Notes: generated by a model from the sequence alone, not told the origin. A DNA stretch of 64,000 bases from Herbaspirillum sp. ST 5-3 (GCF_004804275.1 NZ_STGI01000008.1:62001-126000), one strand, 5' to 3'; shown: positions 18,381-29,279, counted from the stretch's first letter. A program made the numbers and translations.

Positions 18381-20693
18381 ATGGAATCCTCGATTGACCG
18401 AAAAGAAGCGCTTCGTCAACAATTGCGCCAAGCGGCACTGGAATATCACGAGTTTCCCACTCCCGGAAAAATCAGCGTCACCCCCACCAAGCAGCTCACC
18501 AACCAGCGCGACCTCGCGCTTGCCTATTCCCCCGGCGTCGCCGCCGCCTGCGAAGAAATCGTCGCCGATCCGGTCAACGCCTTCAAATACACCGCCCGCG
18601 GCAACCTGGTTGCGGTGATCACGAACGGCACCGCCGTGCTCGGCCTCGGCCCGATCGGACCGCTGGCCGCCAAGCCGGTCATGGAAGGCAAGGGGGTGTT
18701 GTTCAAGAAGTTCGCCGGTATCGATGTGTTCGATATCGAGGTCAACGAACTGGATCCGGACAAGCTGTGCGACGTCATCGCCGCGCTGGAGCCAACCTTC
18801 GGCGGTATCAATCTGGAAGACATCAAGGCGCCCGAATGCTTTTACATCGAGCGCAAGTTGCGCGACCGGATGAAGATTCCCGTCTTCCACGATGATCAGC
18901 ACGGCACCGCCATCATCGTCGGCGCAGCCATCCTGAATGGCCTCAAAGTGGTCGGCAAGAACATCAAGGAATGCAAGCTGGTCGTGTCCGGCGCCGGCGC
19001 TGCGGCACTGGCCTGCCTTGACCTCATCGTCGACCTCGGATTCCCGATCGAGAATATTTTCGTCACCGACCTGGCCGGCGTCGTCTACAAGGGCCGTGCC
19101 GAACTGATGGATCCGGACAAGGAACGCTTTGCGCAGGAAACCAGCGCGCGGACTTTGGCTGAGGTGATCCCGGGCGCCGATATCTTCCTCGGCCTGTCGG
19201 CCGGCGGCGTGCTCAAGCCGGAAATGGTCAAGGAAATGGCGGCCAAACCCTTGATCCTGGCGCTGGCCAATCCGACGCCGGAAATCCTGCCCGAGGAAGT
19301 CAAGGCCGTGCGTGACGATGCTGTCATTGCGACCGGGCGTTCGGACTATCCGAACCAGGTCAACAACGTGCTGTGCTTCCCGTACATCTTCCGTGGTGCG
19401 CTCGACTCCGGTGCGACGACCATCACGCGCCAGATGGAAATCGCCGCAGTCCATGCGATCGCCGATCTGGCCCAGGCCGAGCAATCGGACATCGTTGCCA
19501 CTGCCTACGGCATCAGCAATCTGGCCTTCGGCCCCGAGTACGTCATTCCAAAACCCTTCGATCCGCGTCTGATGATGAAGATTGCGCCGGCCGTGGCAAA
19601 AGCGGCGGCGGACTCCGGTGTGGCGTCGCGTCCGATCCTGGACATGCAGGCCTATATCAGTAGTCTGCAGCAATTCGTCTACCGCAGCGGCACCTTCATG
19701 AAGCCGATCTTCCAGATCGCGAAGAAGGCACCGGCCGCGAAGAAGCGCATCGTCTTCGCCGAAGGCGAGGAGGAGCGCGTATTGCGCGCCGTGCAGGTGG
19801 TCATCGACGAGAATCTCGCGAAGCCGATCCTGGTCGGCCGGCCCGCCGTGCTGGCGCAGCGCATCGAGAAGTTCGGCCTGCGCATGCGCCCCGAGATCGA
19901 TTTTGAAATGATCAACCCGGAATACGACGAGCGCTATCGCGAGTACTGGCAGGAATACCTGGCGATGACGCGTCGCAAGGGCGTCACCGAGCAATATGCG
20001 AAGCTGGAAATGCGTCGTCGCCACACGCTGATCGGCTCCATGGTCATCCACAAGGGGAACGCCGACGGCATGATCTGCGGCACCTTCGGCACCGTGCCGC
20101 TGCATCTGCATTACATCGATCAGGTGCTCGGCAAGCGCGAAGGCGTCAACGTCTATGCGGCGATGAATGCGCTGATCCTGCCTGACCGTCAGATCGTCCT
20201 GGTGGATACCCACGTCAACGAAAACCCGACGGCGGAACAGCTCGCGGAAATCACGATCCTGGCGGCGGAGGAAATGCGTCGCTTCGGTTTGCATCCGCGC
20301 GCCGCCTTGCTCTCGCATTCCAATTTCGGAAGCAGCAACAGCGAGTCCGCCAAAAAGATGCGGGCCGCGCTCGCCATCATTCGCGAAATGGCGCCGGATC
20401 TGGAAGTCGATGGCGAGATGCACGGTGACACCGCACTCGACTCGGCATTGCTGAAGACGATGATGCCCGACTCGCCGCTCACGCGCGAAGCCAATCTGCT
20501 GGTCCTGCCGAACATCGATGCCGCGAATATTTCCTACAACCTGCTCAAGACAGCGGCGGGCAACGGAATCGCGATCGGCCCGATCCTGCTCGGCTGCGCC
20601 AAGCCGGTTCATGTGCTGACACCGTCGTCCACGGTGCGTCGCATTGTGAACATGGCCGCGCTGTGCGTGATGGATGCGGTGGCGGATCGCTGA
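18381..20693 (+). CDS. maeB: NADP-dependent malic enzyme (MaeB type, with PTA domain)
   Basis: A 770-aa two-domain protein. Residues about 15-430 form the malic enzyme that decarboxylates malate to pyruvate ([58 protein letters not shown](P)-binding site). Residues about 440-770 resemble phosphotransacetylase ([30 protein letters not shown]), the usual but apparently regulatory C-terminal domain of MaeB. An AAGGAAGG ribosome-binding site precedes the ATG. An 826-codon antisense frame here is a shadow of codon bias. Confidence 0.97.
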   Translation: MESSIDRKEALRQQLRQAALEYHEFPTPGKISVTPTKQLTNQRDLALAYSPGVAAACEEIVADPVNAFKYTARGNLVAVITNGTAVLGLGPIGPLAAKPVMEGKGVLFKKFAGIDVFDIEVNELDPDKLCDVIAALEPTFGGINLEDIKAPECFYIERKLRDRMKIPVFHDDQHGTAIIVGAAILNGLKVVGKNIKECKLVVSGAGAAALACLDLIVDLGFPIENIFVTDLAGVVYKGRAELMDPDKERFAQETSARTLAEVIPGADIFLGLSAGGVLKPEMVKEMAAKPLILALANPTPEILPEEVKAVRDDAVIATGRSDYPNQVNNVLCFPYIFRGALDSGATTITRQMEIAAVHAIADLAQAEQSDIVATAYGISNLAFGPEYVIPKPFDPRLMMKIAPAVAKAAADSGVASRPILDMQAYISSLQQFVYRSGTFMKPIFQIAKKAPAAKKRIVFAEGEEERVLRAVQVVIDENLAKPILVGRPAVLAQRIEKFGLRMRPEIDFEMINPEYDERYREYWQEYLAMTRRKGVTEQYAKLEMRRRHTLIGSMVIHKGNADGMICGTFGTVPLHLHYIDQVLGKREGVNVYAAMNALILPDRQIVLVDTHVNENPTAEQLAEITILAAEEMRRFGLHPRAALLSHSNFGSSNSESAKKMRAALAIIREMAPDLEVDGEMHGDTALDSALLKTMMPDSPLTREANLLVLPNIDAANISYNLLKTAAGNGIAIGPILLGCAKPVHVLTPSSTVRRIVNMAALCVMDAVADR

Positions 20694-20714
20694 TCTCACC
20701 GGAAGAACTGTGCT

Positions 20715-20741
20715 GTTCGCTCCCTCACGTGAGGGGTGAAC
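20715..20741. terminator. Palindromic hairpin between convergent genes
   Basis: A 14-base perfect palindrome CCCTCACGTGAGGG inside longer GTTC/GAAC arms lies between the converging maeB and 5'-nucleotidase genes. There is no clear T-tract, so it may block read-through from both sides or be a protein-binding site. Confidence 0.45.
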
Positions 20742-20753
20742 GGCATATGTTAG

Positions 20754-21662
20754 CTAAGAAATCTGCTTGACCGGAACGAGCCCGGTTTGCACCAGCGGCG
20801 CAGCGCGGTCGCAATGCCCGGGTTGGTCGTCGAAGAAGATATGGGGTTTGAAGGCTGCCAGTACATCCGACTTGGCAACGCCGCCCATGAAGAAGGTTTC
20901 GTCAATTGCAACATTCCATGCGCGCAAAGTGCGAATCACCCGTTCGTGTGCCGGCGAAGATCGCGCAGTCACCAGCGCAGTTCGAATCGGCGCTGCCCTT
21001 CCATCGGTGGATTTGAAATTGTTCTGGATATAGGACAGCGCTTTCAGCAAGCGTGCAAATGGTCCTTCGGGCAAAGGCTTCATCGCATTTTCGCGCTCGT
21101 GATTCTCGAATGCTTCAATGCCTTGCGTCTGGAAAATCCGTTCCGACTCGTCCGAAAAAATCACTGCGTCGCCATCGAAGGCGATGCGGATCTGCTCCAG
21201 TTCCTCAAAGGCATTGTCCGGCTTCTGGTAGAGCAGGGCTGACGCCACGCCGGAATTGATCGCGGCCTGCACATCGTCTTCATGCAACGACAGGAACAGG
21301 CTGACGTTGAATGCACGCAGGTACGGAGAAAGCGGCGCGCCACCGGAAAGAACTGCGCGCGTGATGTCGAGGTCGTAATGTTTGATTGAATTAAAAATAC
21401 GCATCGACGTCTCAGACGAGTTGCGCGACATGATGACGACTTCGACGAAACGCTGGTTGTGGACCAGCACGTTCAACTTGAGCAATGCGCGCACCAGTGC
21501 GAAACCCGCACCCAGTTTCAGGATCTCGTTTTCATTCTCGATCTGATGCTGCCGATAGGCATCCAGCCCTTGCGTGCGGAAAATTGCTTCTTCCGCTTCC
21601 AGGTCGAACAAGGCACGGGAAGAAATGCCGACGACGAGCAGGTTATCGAGTGAGACGGGCAT
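20754..21662 (-). CDS. Cytosolic 5'-nucleotidase (5_nucleotid family)
   Basis: A 302-aa protein of the bacterial cytosolic 5'-nucleotidase family related to eukaryotic cN-I. Recognisable parts include DNLLVVGISSRALFDLE at the N-terminus (the HAD-like motif region), VEVVIMSRNSSETSMRIFNSI, AFDGDAVIFSDESERIFQ in the middle and PHIFFDDQPGHCD near the end. It is predicted to dephosphorylate nucleoside monophosphates. It converges on maeB; its upstream region contains no other gene until tRNA-Leu. Confidence 0.82.
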   Translation of the reverse strand: MPVSLDNLLVVGISSRALFDLEAEEAIFRTQGLDAYRQHQIENENEILKLGAGFALVRALLKLNVLVHNQRFVEVVIMSRNSSETSMRIFNSIKHYDLDITRAVLSGGAPLSPYLRAFNVSLFLSLHEDDVQAAINSGVASALLYQKPDNAFEELEQIRIAFDGDAVIFSDESERIFQTQGIEAFENHERENAMKPLPEGPFARLLKALSYIQNNFKSTDGRAAPIRTALVTARSSPAHERVIRTLRAWNVAIDETFFMGGVAKSDVLAAFKPHIFFDDQPGHCDRAAPLVQTGLVPVKQIS

Positions 21663-21876
21663 GAATCACGCTATTTCAGACAGGAAGTTGATTTCGGATA
21701 CAGGCAAGGAAAAGCGATATGGATCGTTGTGCCATCACAACTTGCTCAGTATAGAACGTTTATGCCGGTCATACTGAATCGATGTCGAACGCATTGGAGT
21801 GGCGGAAAGCCGTGAAAAGCGCCGCCCGAAATGAAAAACGCACCGCCGAGGGTGCGCTGATATTGTTGCAGGTCTT

Positions 21877-21963
21877 TGGTGCCGAGAGCCGGAATCGAAC
21901 CGGCACGCTGTTTCCAGCGCGGGATTTTGAGTCCCGTGCGTCTACCTATTCCGCCATCTCGGC
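21877..21963 (-). tRNA. tRNA-Leu(CAA)
   Basis: On the minus strand the 7-bp acceptor stem GCCGAGA/TCTCGGC closes the molecule. The anticodon loop reads CTCAAAA with anticodon CAA, the long variable arm typical of tRNA-Leu follows (CGCTGG AAA CAGCG), then the T-arm with TTCGATT. The 3' CCA is encoded at 21877-21879. Confidence 0.97.
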
Positions 21964-22109
21964 GACACACAAGCTAGTATTATCACCTATTTGCAGCGAT
22001 CGAGCAACACACGGCGGCGCGATTACGTTGTCACACCAGAATCGAAAGGCGTATCATCGCCTACTTCGCTCAGTGAAAACCGCCAAGCACCGGTAATCCA
22101 ACAACAATA

Positions 22110-24065
22110 ATGAAGCCTGCCAAAATCCGCGAGATTGTCCTCGGCAAAGCACTTGATCCCATGAAAAGCGAGACGCGCCATTCCCTGGCGCTGGTCGCCT
22201 TTTTGGCATGGGTGGGACTGGGAGCCGACGGTTTGTCGTCCTCCGCTTACGGTCCGGAAGAAACCTTCCGCGCGCTCGGTGAGCACAGCCATCTTGGCCT
22301 GTATATGGCCTTGGCCACTGCGATTACCGTGTTCATCATCGCGCTCGCCTACAACCAGGTGATCGAACTGTTCCCGACTGGTGGCGGCGGCTATCGCGTG
22401 GCAACCCGACTGGTCGGTCCGTATCTCGGCTTGATTGCCGGATGCGCGCTGATTCTCGACTATGTATTGACGGTTTCAATTTCGGTTGCTGCAGGCGTCG
22501 AGGCGCTCGCATCGCTTCTGCCGCTCGGGTTCCAACCGTACAAGGTCTGGTCCGAGGCATTCTTCGTTGCGGTGCTGATTATTCTCAATCTGCGCGGCAT
22601 GAAGGAAGCGATCCGCATTCTCTTGCCGATCTTCCTCGGCTTTGTCGTCACGCATTTCGCGCTGATTGTTTTCGGCATCTTTTCGCATGCGGCGCACTTG
22701 CCGGAGCTGGTGCCGAACACCTTGACGGAGACGAAGGCACTGGCAAGCAACATTGGCTGGATCAGTGTCGCCGGCATGCTATTGCTTGCATATTCGCAGG
22801 GCGGCGGTACTTATACGGGCCTGGAAGCCGTCTCCAACAACGTCAACATCCTGGCAGAACCTCGCGTGCATACGGGCAAGATGACCATGATTTACATGGC
22901 GCTATCGCTTGCATTCACTGCGAGCGGCATCATCCTCCTTTATTTGTTGTGGGACGCGAAACCGGTTGAGGGGCAGACGCTGAATGCTTCGACTTTCCGC
23001 GCCATCATCGCGAGTATCGGACTCAGCGATTGGACCAATAACATCGTTCTGACGCTCGTGCTTGCCTTTGAAGCAGGGCTCCTGTTCGTCGCCGCCAATA
23101 CGGGCTTTCTTGGCGGCCCGGCGGTACTCTCCAACATGGCGGCGGATTCCTGGGTGCCGCATAAATTCCGCTATCTGTCCACGCGCCTTGTGACGCAGAA
23201 CGGCATTCTGGTGATGGGCGTTGCCGCGCTGGCCATTCTGTTCTGGACCGGCGGCAGTGTTACCTTGCTGGTCGTTCTGTATTCGGTTTCGGTGTTCCTG
23301 ACCTTTGCGATTTCTCTGTTTGGTCTGTGCCTGTATTGGTGGCAACACAAGGACCAGCGGTACTGGCTGCGCCGCTTCTTGTTATCGCTCATCGGATTTG
23401 TTATCTGTGCCGGCATCCTTCTGGTCCTGCTGGTCGAAAAGTTTACGGCTGGCGGCTGGGCGGCGGCGGTGATCATCGGTGCGATTGCAGGCCTGTGCAT
23501 TTACATACGCAATCACTACCGCGATACCAAGGAAGCGATTCACTCAGTCGATCAGGTATTTGCGAACCAGCCCTTCGGCTCCCATGTCGGCCCGGTCGAA
23601 CCGAATCCCCAGGACCAGACGGCAGTGTTCATCGTCGGCTCCTCGCGCGGCGGCGGCTTGCATGCATTGCTCTGGGTGCAGCGCATGTTCCCGGGACATT
23701 TCAAGAACTTCATCTTCGTCAATGCCCGCACCGTTGATGCGCATGCCTACGGCGGCGAGGGCGCGGTGGAGCATATGCGCGCCGAAGCGAATGCCACGCT
23801 CAAATACTTTGTCGATTTTTGCCATAGCCATGGCATGGCCTCCGCAGCATATCTTGGTTTCGGTACCGATGTCGTGGATGAGGTAACGAAGCTGTGCGAA
23901 ACGATCAACAAGGAATATCCGAGTTCCATTTTCTTCACCAGCAAACTGGTCTTCGAACACGACAACTGGTTCACCCGGTTGTTGCACAACCAGGCGGCCC
24001 TCGCCATCCAACGACGCCTGCACTTTGAAAGCTTGCAGATGGTGATTTTGCCGATGAAAGTCTGA
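22110..24065 (+). CDS. APC-superfamily permease, KimA/YdaO-like, with C-terminal cytosolic domain
   Basis: A 651-aa protein. Residues about 25-480 contain roughly twelve hydrophobic helices with features of APC transporters (GADGLSSSAYGPEE, ELFPTGGGGYRVATRLVG, LLAYSQGGGTYTGLEAVSNN). The last 150 residues are soluble and resemble a universal-stress-like nucleotide-binding domain (TAVFIVGSSRGGGLHALLWVQ). This layout resembles KimA/YdaO high-affinity potassium importers, but an amino-acid permease is an alternative. No clear Shine-Dalgarno precedes the ATG. It is a single-gene unit. Confidence 0.78.
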   Translation: MKPAKIREIVLGKALDPMKSETRHSLALVAFLAWVGLGADGLSSSAYGPEETFRALGEHSHLGLYMALATAITVFIIALAYNQVIELFPTGGGGYRVATRLVGPYLGLIAGCALILDYVLTVSISVAAGVEALASLLPLGFQPYKVWSEAFFVAVLIILNLRGMKEAIRILLPIFLGFVVTHFALIVFGIFSHAAHLPELVPNTLTETKALASNIGWISVAGMLLLAYSQGGGTYTGLEAVSNNVNILAEPRVHTGKMTMIYMALSLAFTASGIILLYLLWDAKPVEGQTLNASTFRAIIASIGLSDWTNNIVLTLVLAFEAGLLFVAANTGFLGGPAVLSNMAADSWVPHKFRYLSTRLVTQNGILVMGVAALAILFWTGGSVTLLVVLYSVSVFLTFAISLFGLCLYWWQHKDQRYWLRRFLLSLIGFVICAGILLVLLVEKFTAGGWAAAVIIGAIAGLCIYIRNHYRDTKEAIHSVDQVFANQPFGSHVGPVEPNPQDQTAVFIVGSSRGGGLHALLWVQRMFPGHFKNFIFVNARTVDAHAYGGEGAVEHMRAEANATLKYFVDFCHSHGMASAAYLGFGTDVVDEVTKLCETINKEYPSSIFFTSKLVFEHDNWFTRLLHNQAALAIQRRLHFESLQMVILPMKV

Positions 24066-24096
24066 TCAGCAAGCGCATCTCACCGAGATTGCAGTA

Positions 24097-25467
24097 TCAA
24101 TTAACCTGTTCAACTTTGCGTTGCACTTGTCGTAGATACCAGAGCAGGCCGGCACCGACAAGTGCCAATGCGGCGCTATTGCCCATCCAGAAGCCGGCTG
24201 CGCCCTGCAACACACGCGGGCTGATGCCGAACGGGTTCAGGCCCAGCACGTAGCCGCTTCCCAAACCGACACCCCAGAGCGCGACGGCATACATCAGCGT
24301 GGGAATGACGGCGACCTTGTATGCGCGCAATACGAATGCGGTAGTGACCTGGACCGCGTCGAACAACTGGTAGAAGGCGATGAATACATACAAGGGGAGC
24401 GCCGCCGCGATGACGGCTTCATTCGGTGTATAGGCCCGCACAATCGCTCCCCGTGCCAGCCACACAATGCATCCTATCGTCACCGACAGGACGGCGGCCA
24501 GGCGAATGCCGGCGTATCCGATGCGCCGCGCCGTGGATAAATCGCGAGCGCCGACCGACTGCGCAACCAGCGTTCCTGTCGCGTTTGCGATCGCCAGCGG
24601 GATCATGTACAGCACGGTGCCGAAATTGGCGGTGATCTGGTGCCCGGCTACCGCAATGTCTCCCAGGCGCGCAATGAACAAGGCCATGAAGGTGAATGCG
24701 GTCACTTCGATCAGATAACTCAGTCCCATCGGAATGCCGAGCTTGAGCAGTTCGCGCTGTGCGGTCCAAACCGGTCCGACAAGGCCGGTGCCGAACACGC
24801 CGAACAGCCGGTAGGATGGATTGACGCGCACGATGAGGCCACATATCAGAAACATCACCCAGACGGTGATTCCCGTTGCTACCGCACACCCTGGCCCGCC
24901 CAGAGCCGGGATGCCGAAGCCGCCGAAAATGAACAGGGCGTTAAGCGGTACCTTGAGCGCCAGCGCGCCGATCTGCAAGGCCATCACCATTTTCGGTCGG
25001 CCAATCGCGGTATTAAGCGAGGCATAGATACGAAAGCCCAGAGTGGCCGGCAGTGCCAGCGCGAGAATGCGCAGATAAAGCGATGCCTTGTCATTCAGCG
25101 CGCTGGAAGCATGAGCGAGCGACAGCAAGGGCTGCGGGAATAGCAAGGCAAGGCAGCCGATCACCGTCAGGAACAGCGCAAGCCAAATCCCTTGCTTGAC
25201 TTCGGCGCCAATAGCCTTGAAGCGTTGCGCGCCGAACAACTGACCGATTACGGGCGAGAGCGCAGCAAGCACGCCATTCAAGCCGACAAAAATGCTGATG
25301 TAGATCGACGTACCGACAGCGAGGGCGGCGAGGTCGGTGGCCGAAAAGCGCGAAGTCATTGCAGTGTCGATGACTCCGTTGGCAATGACTGCCAGTTGCC
25401 CGATCAATAGTGGCCACGCCAGGGCACCGATGCGGCGAATGAAGGAGGGTCGATGAGCGTCTTGCAA
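24097..25467 (-). CDS. MATE-family efflux transporter
   Basis: A 456-aa integral membrane protein with about twelve helices in two MATE repeats (LAWPLLIGQLAVIANGVIDTAM, GQLFGAQRF in repeat one; GIPMGLSYLIEVTAFTFMALF and LVAQSVGARDL in repeat two). MATE proteins extrude cationic drugs or metabolites using Na+ or H+ gradients. The start is a TTG at 25467, only two bases after the stop of the GT39 gene; no ATG occurs before the first helix, so TTG is the most plausible start and the two genes look coupled. Confidence 0.9.
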   Translation of the reverse strand: MQDAHRPSFIRRIGALAWPLLIGQLAVIANGVIDTAMTSRFSATDLAALAVGTSIYISIFVGLNGVLAALSPVIGQLFGAQRFKAIGAEVKQGIWLALFLTVIGCLALLFPQPLLSLAHASSALNDKASLYLRILALALPATLGFRIYASLNTAIGRPKMVMALQIGALALKVPLNALFIFGGFGIPALGGPGCAVATGITVWVMFLICGLIVRVNPSYRLFGVFGTGLVGPVWTAQRELLKLGIPMGLSYLIEVTAFTFMALFIARLGDIAVAGHQITANFGTVLYMIPLAIANATGTLVAQSVGARDLSTARRIGYAGIRLAAVLSVTIGCIVWLARGAIVRAYTPNEAVIAAALPLYVFIAFYQLFDAVQVTTAFVLRAYKVAVIPTLMYAVALWGVGLGSGYVLGLNPFGISPRVLQGAAGFWMGNSAALALVGAGLLWYLRQVQRKVEQVN

Positions 25468-25469
25468 CG

Positions 25470-27185
25470 TCAGTTCACGCGTTGATAGAGACGGAATCGC
25501 TCGTCACGGTCGGACGGACGACGTCCATTCCACAACAACCGCCATGCATTGCTGGGCGGGTTCGTTGTTTTGGCATTCGGTTTTCTGCCGTTATTGTCTT
25601 GCAACAGCAGGTAATCGCAATGCGCGTTGTCGAACTGTGCAAAGGAAACGTGTCCGAAGTAAGCAAATGATGCGCGTTGTGCCGGACCAATATTCGTATC
25701 GATGCAGTACTGGCTTTGCGGAAGCTTCTCGGCAAGTTGCTTCGCCACGCCCGCATAGCTCTTGCCGTAATTGATCCATGGCATCCACAAGGTGGTCAAC
25801 AGCAGCCAGCATAAGATCACGCCGCCGGAGGACAGCACGACTGCGCGCCATAGCACGGAAGGACGTCGCGATACGCGCCAGTGAACCAGGACGAACCAGC
25901 CGGCGGTGGCAAGGGTGGCAACCACACAAGCGATCAGGCTGAACTCGGGCTTGAATCCTGGCGCGAGCTTGAAGGCATTTCGCGCCAATTGCGCCGGCCA
26001 GCCGGTCTGCTTGGCTATCCAGCCGAGCCAGATGAAGCCAGCGCAAGTTGTCAGAGTCATGACCGAGAACCAGTCCACCGCATTGATCGCGCCGCGCTTC
26101 ATGGTCGGCAAGCCGAATGCCGCAAGAATCGCCAGCGGCGGCAGCATTGGCAGCAAGATGCTTTCGTCCGAATGGCCACTGAACAGGATAAGTAAAATGG
26201 AAACGCCAAAGAAGCTCAGCGGCAAGGTGATATGTGGCGCCTGGTATTGTCTGCGCCAGGCGTATACCGCCCATCCGGCGAACGGCCAGGCCGGCCATGC
26301 GAACCAGATGCCGTTCTTGAAGAGATGCTTGATGTTGTCCCAGGACGGCAGGGCGAGCTGCTGGTAGTTCCAGAGCATCCATGCGTCATAGGGTGAACTG
26401 TTGAACGGGCGCACGATGCGGCAGGCGAGAATCCAGGAGCCAGCCACCATGACTGCGATCGGCAGGACAATCGCACACAATTTGAGCAGGAGCGAGCGCT
26501 CGCGCAGCGATGTCAGCATGAGCAGCCCGGCCCACAATGCAAGCGGAAGGACCCAGCCGCGCGCCAGCACCGACAGGCCGAGTGCAAGTCCAAGCAGTGC
26601 CGCAGCGCGCCATGTGCGCAGCTCGAACAGACGAGCGCTTGCGTAGAGTGAGAAGGCGATCAGCGATACCTGCAAGGCTTCTGCGCTGGTGCTATGGCTG
26701 TGGACCAGCAAGCCGAGGCAGCCGAGATAAATGAGCAACGCGCCATCGGCCAGTGTTCGGCCGTAATCGCTGGGTTCCGGCTGGCCTCCGAATGCGAGGC
26801 GCAGCGGCTGGGCCTCGGGCCGGCGGCCCAGCAGGTAGGTCGTGTACCAGACGGAAAGCGAGCCAAGCAGGAAGAAGCCCACTGTCGCAATGCGCGCCGC
26901 GCCTGCGTCGCCCAGCACGCTACCGAACAGCTTGATGCAGAAAGCGCCTATCCAGAACGCCAGCGGTCCCTTGTCGGCTGCAGGCAATCCTACGATATGC
27001 GGCCACAGCCAATCGTCGAGTCCACCGTGCGCCATGGTCCACATGATACCGAACCCGGCGGCATCATCGGTCTTCCATGGGTCGCGGCCTATCAGGCCGG
27101 GCAGTATGTAAAGCAGGCAGAGTGCGAACAGGACCCAGCGTGGAAGCGCATTCGTGGCGGCTGCGGGGAGGCGGACTGGCTTCAT
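25470..27185 (-). CDS. ArnT-like (GT39/PMT family) membrane glycosyltransferase
   Basis: A 571-aa polytopic membrane protein with about a dozen hydrophobic helices. The N-terminal loop after the first helix reads LPGLIGRDPWKTDDAAGF, matching the acidic catalytic loop of GT-C glycosyltransferases such as ArnT, and ADKGPLAFWIGAF follows. Such enzymes transfer sugars from polyprenyl-phosphate donors to lipid A or protein in the periplasm. Acceptor unknown. It is the first gene of a two-gene unit with the MATE transporter. Confidence 0.82.
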   Translation of the reverse strand: MKPVRLPAAATNALPRWVLFALCLLYILPGLIGRDPWKTDDAAGFGIMWTMAHGGLDDWLWPHIVGLPAADKGPLAFWIGAFCIKLFGSVLGDAGAARIATVGFFLLGSLSVWYTTYLLGRRPEAQPLRLAFGGQPEPSDYGRTLADGALLIYLGCLGLLVHSHSTSAEALQVSLIAFSLYASARLFELRTWRAAALLGLALGLSVLARGWVLPLALWAGLLMLTSLRERSLLLKLCAIVLPIAVMVAGSWILACRIVRPFNSSPYDAWMLWNYQQLALPSWDNIKHLFKNGIWFAWPAWPFAGWAVYAWRRQYQAPHITLPLSFFGVSILLILFSGHSDESILLPMLPPLAILAAFGLPTMKRGAINAVDWFSVMTLTTCAGFIWLGWIAKQTGWPAQLARNAFKLAPGFKPEFSLIACVVATLATAGWFVLVHWRVSRRPSVLWRAVVLSSGGVILCWLLLTTLWMPWINYGKSYAGVAKQLAEKLPQSQYCIDTNIGPAQRASFAYFGHVSFAQFDNAHCDYLLLQDNNGRKPNAKTTNPPSNAWRLLWNGRRPSDRDERFRLYQRVN

Positions 27186-27417
27186 GTGGGGATGGTTGGC
27201 TTGTTCTTTGATGCGGCCGCGAAAAGCATAAAGGCGCGAAAATAGTCAAGAAGAGACCGAGCGTGTGTCTGATTCCGGATCCGACCGCAAGCTCGTTGAA
27301 ACAAGGGTCTGATTTTTTCGCGTCTGATGTTTTCTGGACCGCCTTGCTTTTTCTAGGATTTTATTGAGCCCGGCGATATTGTGCCGCAAAAGTCGCCGCA
27401 AGACTGCGCGATAAAAC

Positions 27418-27444
27418 AAAAAAGGCAGCCATGGCTGCCTTTTT
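27418..27444 (-). terminator. rpmE2 Rho-independent terminator
   Basis: A perfect inverted repeat (AAAAAGGCAGCC / GGCTGCCTTTTT) with a T-rich tract on either strand, 17 bases beyond the rpmE2 stop. The 276-base gap between rpmE2 and the GT39 gene otherwise shows no gene. Confidence 0.9.
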
Positions 27445-27461
27445 GCTCAGTACGGCAAGGA

Positions 27462-27728
27462 TCAGCCCGCGGTCTGGGTCTTGGAACCGCGATTGCCGAA
27501 CTTCTGGCGGAATTTTTCCACGCGGCCGGCCGTGTCGACGATCTTGTGCTTGCCCGTAAAGAACGGATGCGATTCAGCGGTCACTTCCAGCTTCACCAGC
27601 GGATATTCCTTGCCTTCGAAGGTGATCTTTTCTTTGGTCTGGATGGTGGAACGCGTGACGAATTTGAAGTCGTTGGACATGTCCTGGAAAACGACTTCGC
27701 GATAATCGGGGTGAATGCCTTCTTTCAT
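27462..27728 (-). CDS. rpmE2: Ribosomal protein bL31, type B
   Basis: An 88-aa ribosomal protein of the large subunit. It starts [17 protein letters not shown] and contains [28 protein letters not shown], the bL31 signature. It lacks the CxxC zinc ribbon, so it is the zinc-free type B paralog, often expressed under zinc limitation. GAGG precedes the ATG at 27728. No Zur-type operator could be recognised with confidence in the 200 bases upstream. Confidence 0.95.
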   Translation of the reverse strand: MKEGIHPDYREVVFQDMSNDFKFVTRSTIQTKEKITFEGKEYPLVKLEVTAESHPFFTGKHKIVDTAGRVEKFRQKFGNRGSKTQTAG

Positions 27729-27847
27729 GTTTTTCCTCTGGAATGTTTTGGTAGCCAACCGGCACTTCGTCGGTCCTGTTGCTTCTTGACCCGATTGCCA
27801 ATCACTTGCCGGGGGTGAAAACGGGAGATTGTACAATAAAATCATGG

Positions 27848-27878
27848 GTTTGCGAAGTTGCTTGTGCGACTCGCAAAC
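27848..27878 (-). terminator. Hairpin downstream of rho
   Basis: Perfect 8-bp arms GTTTGCGA / TCGCAAAC around a 15-base loop; on the minus strand it is followed by a T-rich stretch (GATTTTATT). It lies about 50 bases beyond the rho stop and is the best candidate for the rho transcript end. Confidence 0.5.
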
Positions 27879-27929
27879 GAAACGGACGCCTGCCCTGCAA
27901 GCGCCCGTTTTCGCCGTAGGGTGGAGCGA

Positions 27930-29195
27930 TCAGCTTCCGCCGCGTCGCATCAGTTCGAAGAACTCGGCGTTGTTCTTGGTCGACTTCATCTTGTCGAGGA
28001 TGAATTCCATTGCCTCGATCTCGTCCATGCCGTACAGGAGCTTGCGCAGGATCCAGATCTTTTGCAGCTGGTCCGGCTTGATCAGCAACTCCTCGCGGCG
28101 AGTGCCGGACTTGTTGAGGTTGATTGCCGGGTAGACGCGTTTCTCGGCCAGGCGGCGCTCGAGATGCACTTCCATGTTACCGGTGCCCTTGAATTCTTCG
28201 TAGATCACGTCGTCCATGCGGCTGCCGGTTTCGATCAGCGCGGTCGCGATGATGGTCAGCGAGCCGCCTTCCTCGACGTTGCGCGCCGCGCCGAAGAAGC
28301 GCTTCGGACGTTGCAGCGCATTGGCATCGACACCGCCGGTCAGCACCTTGCCGGAGGCGGGGATCACGGTGTTGTAGGCACGTGCCAGACGCGTGATCGA
28401 GTCCAGCAGAATCACCACGTCGCGCTTCATTTCGACTAGGCGCTTGGCTTTTTCCAGCACCATTTCGGCGACCTGCACGTGGCGTGTGGCCGGCTCGTCG
28501 AAGGTCGAAGCGACCACTTCGCCGCGCACCGAGCGCTGCATTTCGGTCACTTCTTCCGGGCGTTCGTCGATCAGCAGCACGATCAGCACGGTGTCCGGGT
28601 GATTGGTTGTGATGGCGTGCGCGATATGCTGCAGCATCACGGACTTGCCGGACTTCGGGGATGCCACCAGCAGGCCGCGCTGACCGCGTCCGATTGGCGC
28701 GATCATGTCGATGATGCGGCCGGTGATGTTTTCGTCGCCGCGCATTTCCCGCTCAAGGGTCATCACCTTGTTCGGATGCAGCGGTGTCAGATTTTCAAAC
28801 AGGATGCGATGCTTGGATGCTTCCGGTGCTTCGCCGTTGACCTTGTCCACCTTCACCAATGCAAAGTAGCGCTCGCCGTCCTTCGGGGTGCGGACTTCGC
28901 CTTCGATGGAATCGCCGGTATGCAGGTTGAAACGGCGGATTTGCGAAGGCGAGATATAGATGTCGTCAGTGGACGCCATGTAGCTGGCGTCTGGCGAGCG
29001 CAGGAAGCCGAAGCCGTCGGGCAGGACTTCGAGTGCGCCGTCGCCGAAAATCTGTTCGCCGGCCTTCGCGCGCTTCTTCAGGATTGCGAACATCAATTCC
29101 TGTTTGCGCAGACGGGCCGCGTTGTCGATTTCAAGTCCGATCGCCATTTCCAGCAAGGCAGAGACGTGGAGCTGCTTAAGTTCAGATAAATGCAT
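27930..29195 (-). CDS. rho: Transcription termination factor Rho
   Basis: A 421-aa hexameric RNA helicase that ends transcripts. The N-terminal domain begins [17 protein letters not shown]; the RNA-binding cold-shock-like domain has RNP1 DGFGFLR (60-66); the P-loop is ASPKSGKS (about 178-185); Walker B is [12 protein letters not shown]; the Q-loop region [23 protein letters not shown] is intact. Length is typical. The gene follows trxA on the same strand after 112 bases that include a GC hairpin (29280-29299). Confidence 0.98.
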   Translation of the reverse strand: MHLSELKQLHVSALLEMAIGLEIDNAARLRKQELMFAILKKRAKAGEQIFGDGALEVLPDGFGFLRSPDASYMASTDDIYISPSQIRRFNLHTGDSIEGEVRTPKDGERYFALVKVDKVNGEAPEASKHRILFENLTPLHPNKVMTLEREMRGDENITGRIIDMIAPIGRGQRGLLVASPKSGKSVMLQHIAHAITTNHPDTVLIVLLIDERPEEVTEMQRSVRGEVVASTFDEPATRHVQVAEMVLEKAKRLVEMKRDVVILLDSITRLARAYNTVIPASGKVLTGGVDANALQRPKRFFGAARNVEEGGSLTIIATALIETGSRMDDVIYEEFKGTGNMEVHLERRLAEKRVYPAINLNKSGTRREELLIKPDQLQKIWILRKLLYGMDEIEAMEFILDKMKSTKNNAEFFELMRRGGS

Positions 29196-29279
29196 AGTGA
29201 GTGTCCCGAGATGGGAAAAGTCAGGTGGGGGAGGGAACTGCGAGGATGATCAAACGGGTAAAGTTAAAACGCGAAACAG

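Noticed and set aside
18219-20699. An 826-codon minus-strand open frame
   Set aside because: Fully antisense to maeB, whose motifs are unambiguous; His/Asp/Arg-rich translation typical of a coding shadow.
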